Shown: one piece after another, positions 61,236-64,000 of the stretch
Layout: every line of letters starts with the position of its first letter
Numbering within the stretch: the stretch's first letter is position 1
Source: Lachnospira multipara ATCC 19207
GTDB lineage: Bacteria > Bacillota > Clostridia > Lachnospirales > Lachnospiraceae
Direction: 5' to 3'
DNA length: 64,000 nt
Assembly: GCF_000424105.1 (NCBI RefSeq)
Contig: NZ_AUJG01000007.1
Span: 1-64,000 of the forward strand
Program-made: the position numbers and the translations under genes
The notes under the pieces: generated by a model
The model's database searches: none
What the model saw: only the letters and a program-made list of their open reading frames with translations
What the model was told of the DNA's origin: nothing

Positions 61236-63715
61236 TAATTTCTCCAATTCTTTATCTCAACTAAATCCGTATATTCAAGGTCTGTGCTATTTAGGCTGTC
61301 CTCATCCTCTGCTTCATAGCCATAAAGGAAAATCGACTTAAAAGGATAAAGACCGTTTCCAGCCCCATTTGTAACACCATCATCTGCTTCAATCATATTC
61401 ATAATCTGGCTTTCAGTTAGAGGGTAAATATTTACATTTCCCTCAAGTCTAATTGTGCCCTTAGCCATAATAAGCCCAGTAAAATCAGATCTTACAGTTA
61501 CATCTCCTGAGGCAATTATTATGCCCTTTGACATTTTTAATTTACCCTGGCTGTAGCTTGAATTAGCTAGACTAGAATCCACAATTACAGCATTTTTACT
61601 AGCGCCCTCATTATCAATGGCAACAAGCATATAGTCATCCTCTGATATAACACCGTAGTTGTGCGCCGCTACTGCTCGGTTTTGAATATATTTTCTAAAG
61701 CCCTCACTAGATATAAAATTATTGAAAACGTTGTCGCTATAGGCCGCAACATCCATAACCTCTTCGCTGCCAATATCTGCACTTGTAAGCAGTCTAGTAT
61801 CCACATCCTCTATTGGAAGCAAGATCTTATGTAAAATGTTATATCTTATGGAGTAATTATTATATTTAGCAAGGTAAGCATCATAGTTAAAATCTATAGT
61901 TGTAGAGCCTGTATTAACCGCCCTTAGATAACTATCATAAATGCTATCTGAAAGGGCAGTCATATTAGCATAATCGCTAAGATAAATATTGCTAGCTGTA
62001 GAGGAAGCATTAACCCTTAGACTATCATGTAGGGCATCTCTAATCTCCTCATACTCTTCCTTTTTGCTATTGCTTAAGCCCTGATAATAACTACTATTTT
62101 CCTTAAAGGCCTCAAAGGCCTCATCAGACTCAATTAGTTTTGCATAAACTGCCTTTAGAGCTGCATTTTTAAAATTAAGATAATAATAGGCGCTGCCAGT
62201 AGAATCTCCGTTTGAAATTAACTTAAGTTCGTAGGGCTTATCACTATTAAGAAAGGCGTAGGCAAAGAATGACTCATCAATAGTAATTGTAGTTTCCTTA
62301 CCCTTATAGTTTATGACACCTGTGTTTCCTGCAGTGTTGTAGTCTGTGGCAGTAATTAGTGGCACCGGATTTACTTTAGCGGAAATGTATCTAGAAGGCA
62401 CTAGATAGCTTTCCTGATTGCCATAGCCTGCATAGGAAAAGCCAGTAGCATAGGGGCTTTCTAAGCCGTTATATCCAATATAGGCATTGCCAGATAGCAA
62501 TACATTTGCATTGGCATTAATATAAATATTGCTCTCATTACTGTTAATTATCATGGAGCTTGAGTAAAGGTGACTAGCCCCGTTAGCCGTCACATAGCCG
62601 TAGCCATAGAGGTTTCCATTAATTGTGGCAGTAGATTTATCTGCTTCTAGCTGCAAATCATCCTTTAGATAGGCGCTGGCATTGCTTGCAATTGTAAGGC
62701 TTGAAGGGTTATTTTTTGTGAAAATGTTTCCCCCCCAGAGCCTTCCAGAAAGCAGATTAAAACTGCCCCCCTTAATATTTATGTCAGACCCGGAAATTAA
62801 ATTAGAATTCTCCCCGCCTCTAAAATTTAGGCTAGCATTATTATCTACTGTAATTCCAGTTTCGCCACCACCATAAGCACTTGCATAGAGATTAGTGCTA
62901 CCAGTGTTTATAATGCCTGTGTTTCCAATAAGAGCGTATTTTGAAAAATTAGTTGTGGCAATTAAATTAGTATCCACAAGGTCAAGAAGCTCTGATGGAA
63001 AGCTAATATCAAGATCAATAGTTATATCTGAATAATAACCAGCACTTGTCATATAGCTAATAGTTATGTCTTTTATTTTCAAAGTGTAATTATCAAGACT
63101 TACATTAAGGCCTGAAAAATCTGTTAGCGTTTCATTTTCCTTAGTAAGACTAAGGCTTAAAATGTCCTTAACATCAAGCTTTCCTTCTGTATTAGTCTCA
63201 AGATAAGACTTTAGTGTCTCAATTAAATTTTCCTTTTTATCTACATCAAATTCTCCAAAAAGGGTATCAAAGCTATTACCTGAAAGGTATATGTCAGATA
63301 GATAACTATCCCTGTTAGCTTCAGTGATTATGCCAAGCTTTTCTAGGAGTCTTATTGTATAGTTTTTTCTAAAAAGGGAATTAGCACTTGCATTAGTAAA
63401 GCTTGCATCGGTTCTTGCTTGATTTAGATTATCTGAATAGCGCCTTAATTCATCAATATAGGCCATATTAAAGCTTTCCATGGCAGTCTTTGAAAGGCTT
63501 AAATAAATCTCATCTACAGCCTCTTCTGAGCTGTAGAAACTAGATTTAGAATTAAGCTTAGTCTTTTTCATGCGAAGATTTAGCATAACTACAGAGGTTA
63601 CTGAGCTTGCTAAAATAAGAATAAAAGAGCACATAATTAGCACAATAATAAGAGTCGAACCTGCTTTATTCATTTTTAAATTTATTTTTGATTTTTTTCT
63701 ATTAAAAATCTTCAT
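61235..63715 (-). CDS. Large PilX-like membrane-anchored protein with repetitive beta region
   Basis: 826 aa. A basic N-terminus (residues 1-18) leads into a hydrophobic helix, AGSTLIIVLIMCSFILILAS, as in PilX-type pilus proteins, but without Glu at +5. A helical region follows (about 50-230). A long stretch of short G/N/S-rich strands (about 270-430, NASLNFRGGENSNLISGSDI, INANANVLLSGNAYIG) reads like a beta-solenoid. Near 740-790 a second such stretch (IIASGDVTVRSDFTGLIMAK) looks bactofilin-like. It is preceded by GAGGAAATCC. A surface or tip role is inferred. Confidence 0.6.
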   Translation of the reverse strand: MKIFNRKKSKINLKMNKAGSTLIIVLIMCSFILILASSVTSVVMLNLRMKKTKLNSKSSFYSSEEAVDEIYLSLSKTAMESFNMAYIDELRRYSDNLNQARTDASFTNASANSLFRKNYTIRLLEKLGIITEANRDSYLSDIYLSGNSFDTLFGEFDVDKKENLIETLKSYLETNTEGKLDVKDILSLSLTKENETLTDFSGLNVSLDNYTLKIKDITISYMTSAGYYSDITIDLDISFPSELLDLVDTNLIATTNFSKYALIGNTGIINTGSTNLYASAYGGGETGITVDNNASLNFRGGENSNLISGSDINIKGGSFNLLSGRLWGGNIFTKNNPSSLTIASNASAYLKDDLQLEADKSTATINGNLYGYGYVTANGASHLYSSSMIINSNESNIYINANANVLLSGNAYIGYNGLESPYATGFSYAGYGNQESYLVPSRYISAKVNPVPLITATDYNTAGNTGVINYKGKETTITIDESFFAYAFLNSDKPYELKLISNGDSTGSAYYYLNFKNAALKAVYAKLIESDEAFEAFKENSSYYQGLSNSKKEEYEEIRDALHDSLRVNASSTASNIYLSDYANMTALSDSIYDSYLRAVNTGSTTIDFNYDAYLAKYNNYSIRYNILHKILLPIEDVDTRLLTSADIGSEEVMDVAAYSDNVFNNFISSEGFRKYIQNRAVAAHNYGVISEDDYMLVAIDNEGASKNAVIVDSSLANSSYSQGKLKMSKGIIIASGDVTVRSDFTGLIMAKGTIRLEGNVNIYPLTESQIMNMIEADDGVTNGAGNGLYPFKSIFLYGYEAEDEDSLNSTDLEYTDLVEIKNWRN

Positions 63716-63725
63716 AGGATTTCCT

Positions 63726-64000
63726 CTATTCTATCTTTGTGCTAACAATAGTTGTAAGTAAATTCTCTTCTTCTCTACTTCTATAATAGACCTTTACAAT
63801 AAGCCTATAGATGTAGTTTTTGCCAGGACTTTTTATGCCATTTTCAATGGATAAGGCCCAGTTTTCAACATTGGAAAAAATGGACACCACTAAGTCTTTT
63901 GATACTTCCTTTTGACTTGAATTTTCCCTCAAGCTTTTATTGGCATCACTATAATAATTACAAGTTACTTTATCATTACTAAGCACTACATAGCCTTCAT
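63726..64000 (-). CDS. Partial gene of the pseudopilin operon (5' end outside the window)
   Basis: An open frame that runs off the window edge. The visible 91 or so residues include EGYVVLSNDKVTCNYYSDAN and end in NLLTTIVSTKIE. No stop occurs between 63986 and 64000, so a GTG at 63986 is not a required start. The remaining part is a beta-rich C-terminal domain as in minor pilins. The N-terminal signal cannot be seen. It ends ten bases before the PilX-like gene, so it is in the same operon. Confidence 0.55.
   Translation of the reverse strand, partial: EGYVVLSNDKVTCNYYSDANKSLRENSSQKEVSKDLVVSIFSNVENWALSIENGIKSPGKNYIYRLIVKVYYRSREEENLLTTIVSTKIE

Overview
The window is a low-GC Firmicute chromosome segment, most likely from a motile member of the Lachnospiraceae (Clostridia). 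The evidence is the AT-rich DNA, a PolC-type replicase, CodY, the clostridial fla/che gene order with fused FliY and CheC/CheD, lineage-specific flagellar genes (MotE-like, FlbD, TIGR02530-type), and a clostridial 16S rRNA 5' end. I cannot fix the genus. Every supported gene lies on the minus strand, so transcription runs from high to low coordinates.

Layout in transcription order. (1) 64000-57412: a tight operon of a partial gene, a large PilX-like membrane protein, two type IV prepilin-like proteins and a very large anchored surface protein (DUF5057-like). (2) 57298-51673: comM/yifB, dprA, topA and codY, linking DNA uptake and processing with nutrient-state regulation. (3) 51606-14911: a nearly complete flagellum/chemotaxis supercluster. 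It holds basal body and rod genes (flgB, flgC, fliE-fliJ), a MotE-like stator chaperone, the hook module (fliK, flgD, TIGR02530-type, flgE), the stator (flbD, motA, motB, fliL), the switch (fliM, fliY, cheY), the export gate (fliO, P, Q, R, flhB, flhA), flagellar GTPases (flhF, flhG), a PilZ brake protein, chemotaxis (cheB, A, W, C, D), sigma-D (fliA), FapA and small lineage-specific genes. No cheR or flagellin is in view. (4) 14649-683: housekeeping, with rpsB, tsf, a bactofilin, pyrH, frr, uppS, cdsA, dxr, rseP, ispG and polC. (5) 436-1: a strong promoter, leader and first 164 bases of a 16S rRNA gene.

Sequence signals divide the flagellar block into at least three transcription units. They are flgB to motE-like (terminator near 43184-43239), fliK to flgE (sigma-D-like promoter at 43125-43152, strong terminator at 39236-39270), and flbD onward (candidate promoter at 38789-38817). 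Intergenic spaces of this block hold unusual GC-richer nests of palindromes (39008-39217, 44151-44313), a dispersed 52-bp palindromic repeat present twice, and non-terminator stem-loops that abut stop codons. Other candidate regulatory elements are a hairpin that covers the flgE ribosome binding site and a very short promoter-leader-terminator unit between codY and flgB. These, and the pseudopilin operon, are the parts most worth a second look. The genes themselves mostly belong to known families.
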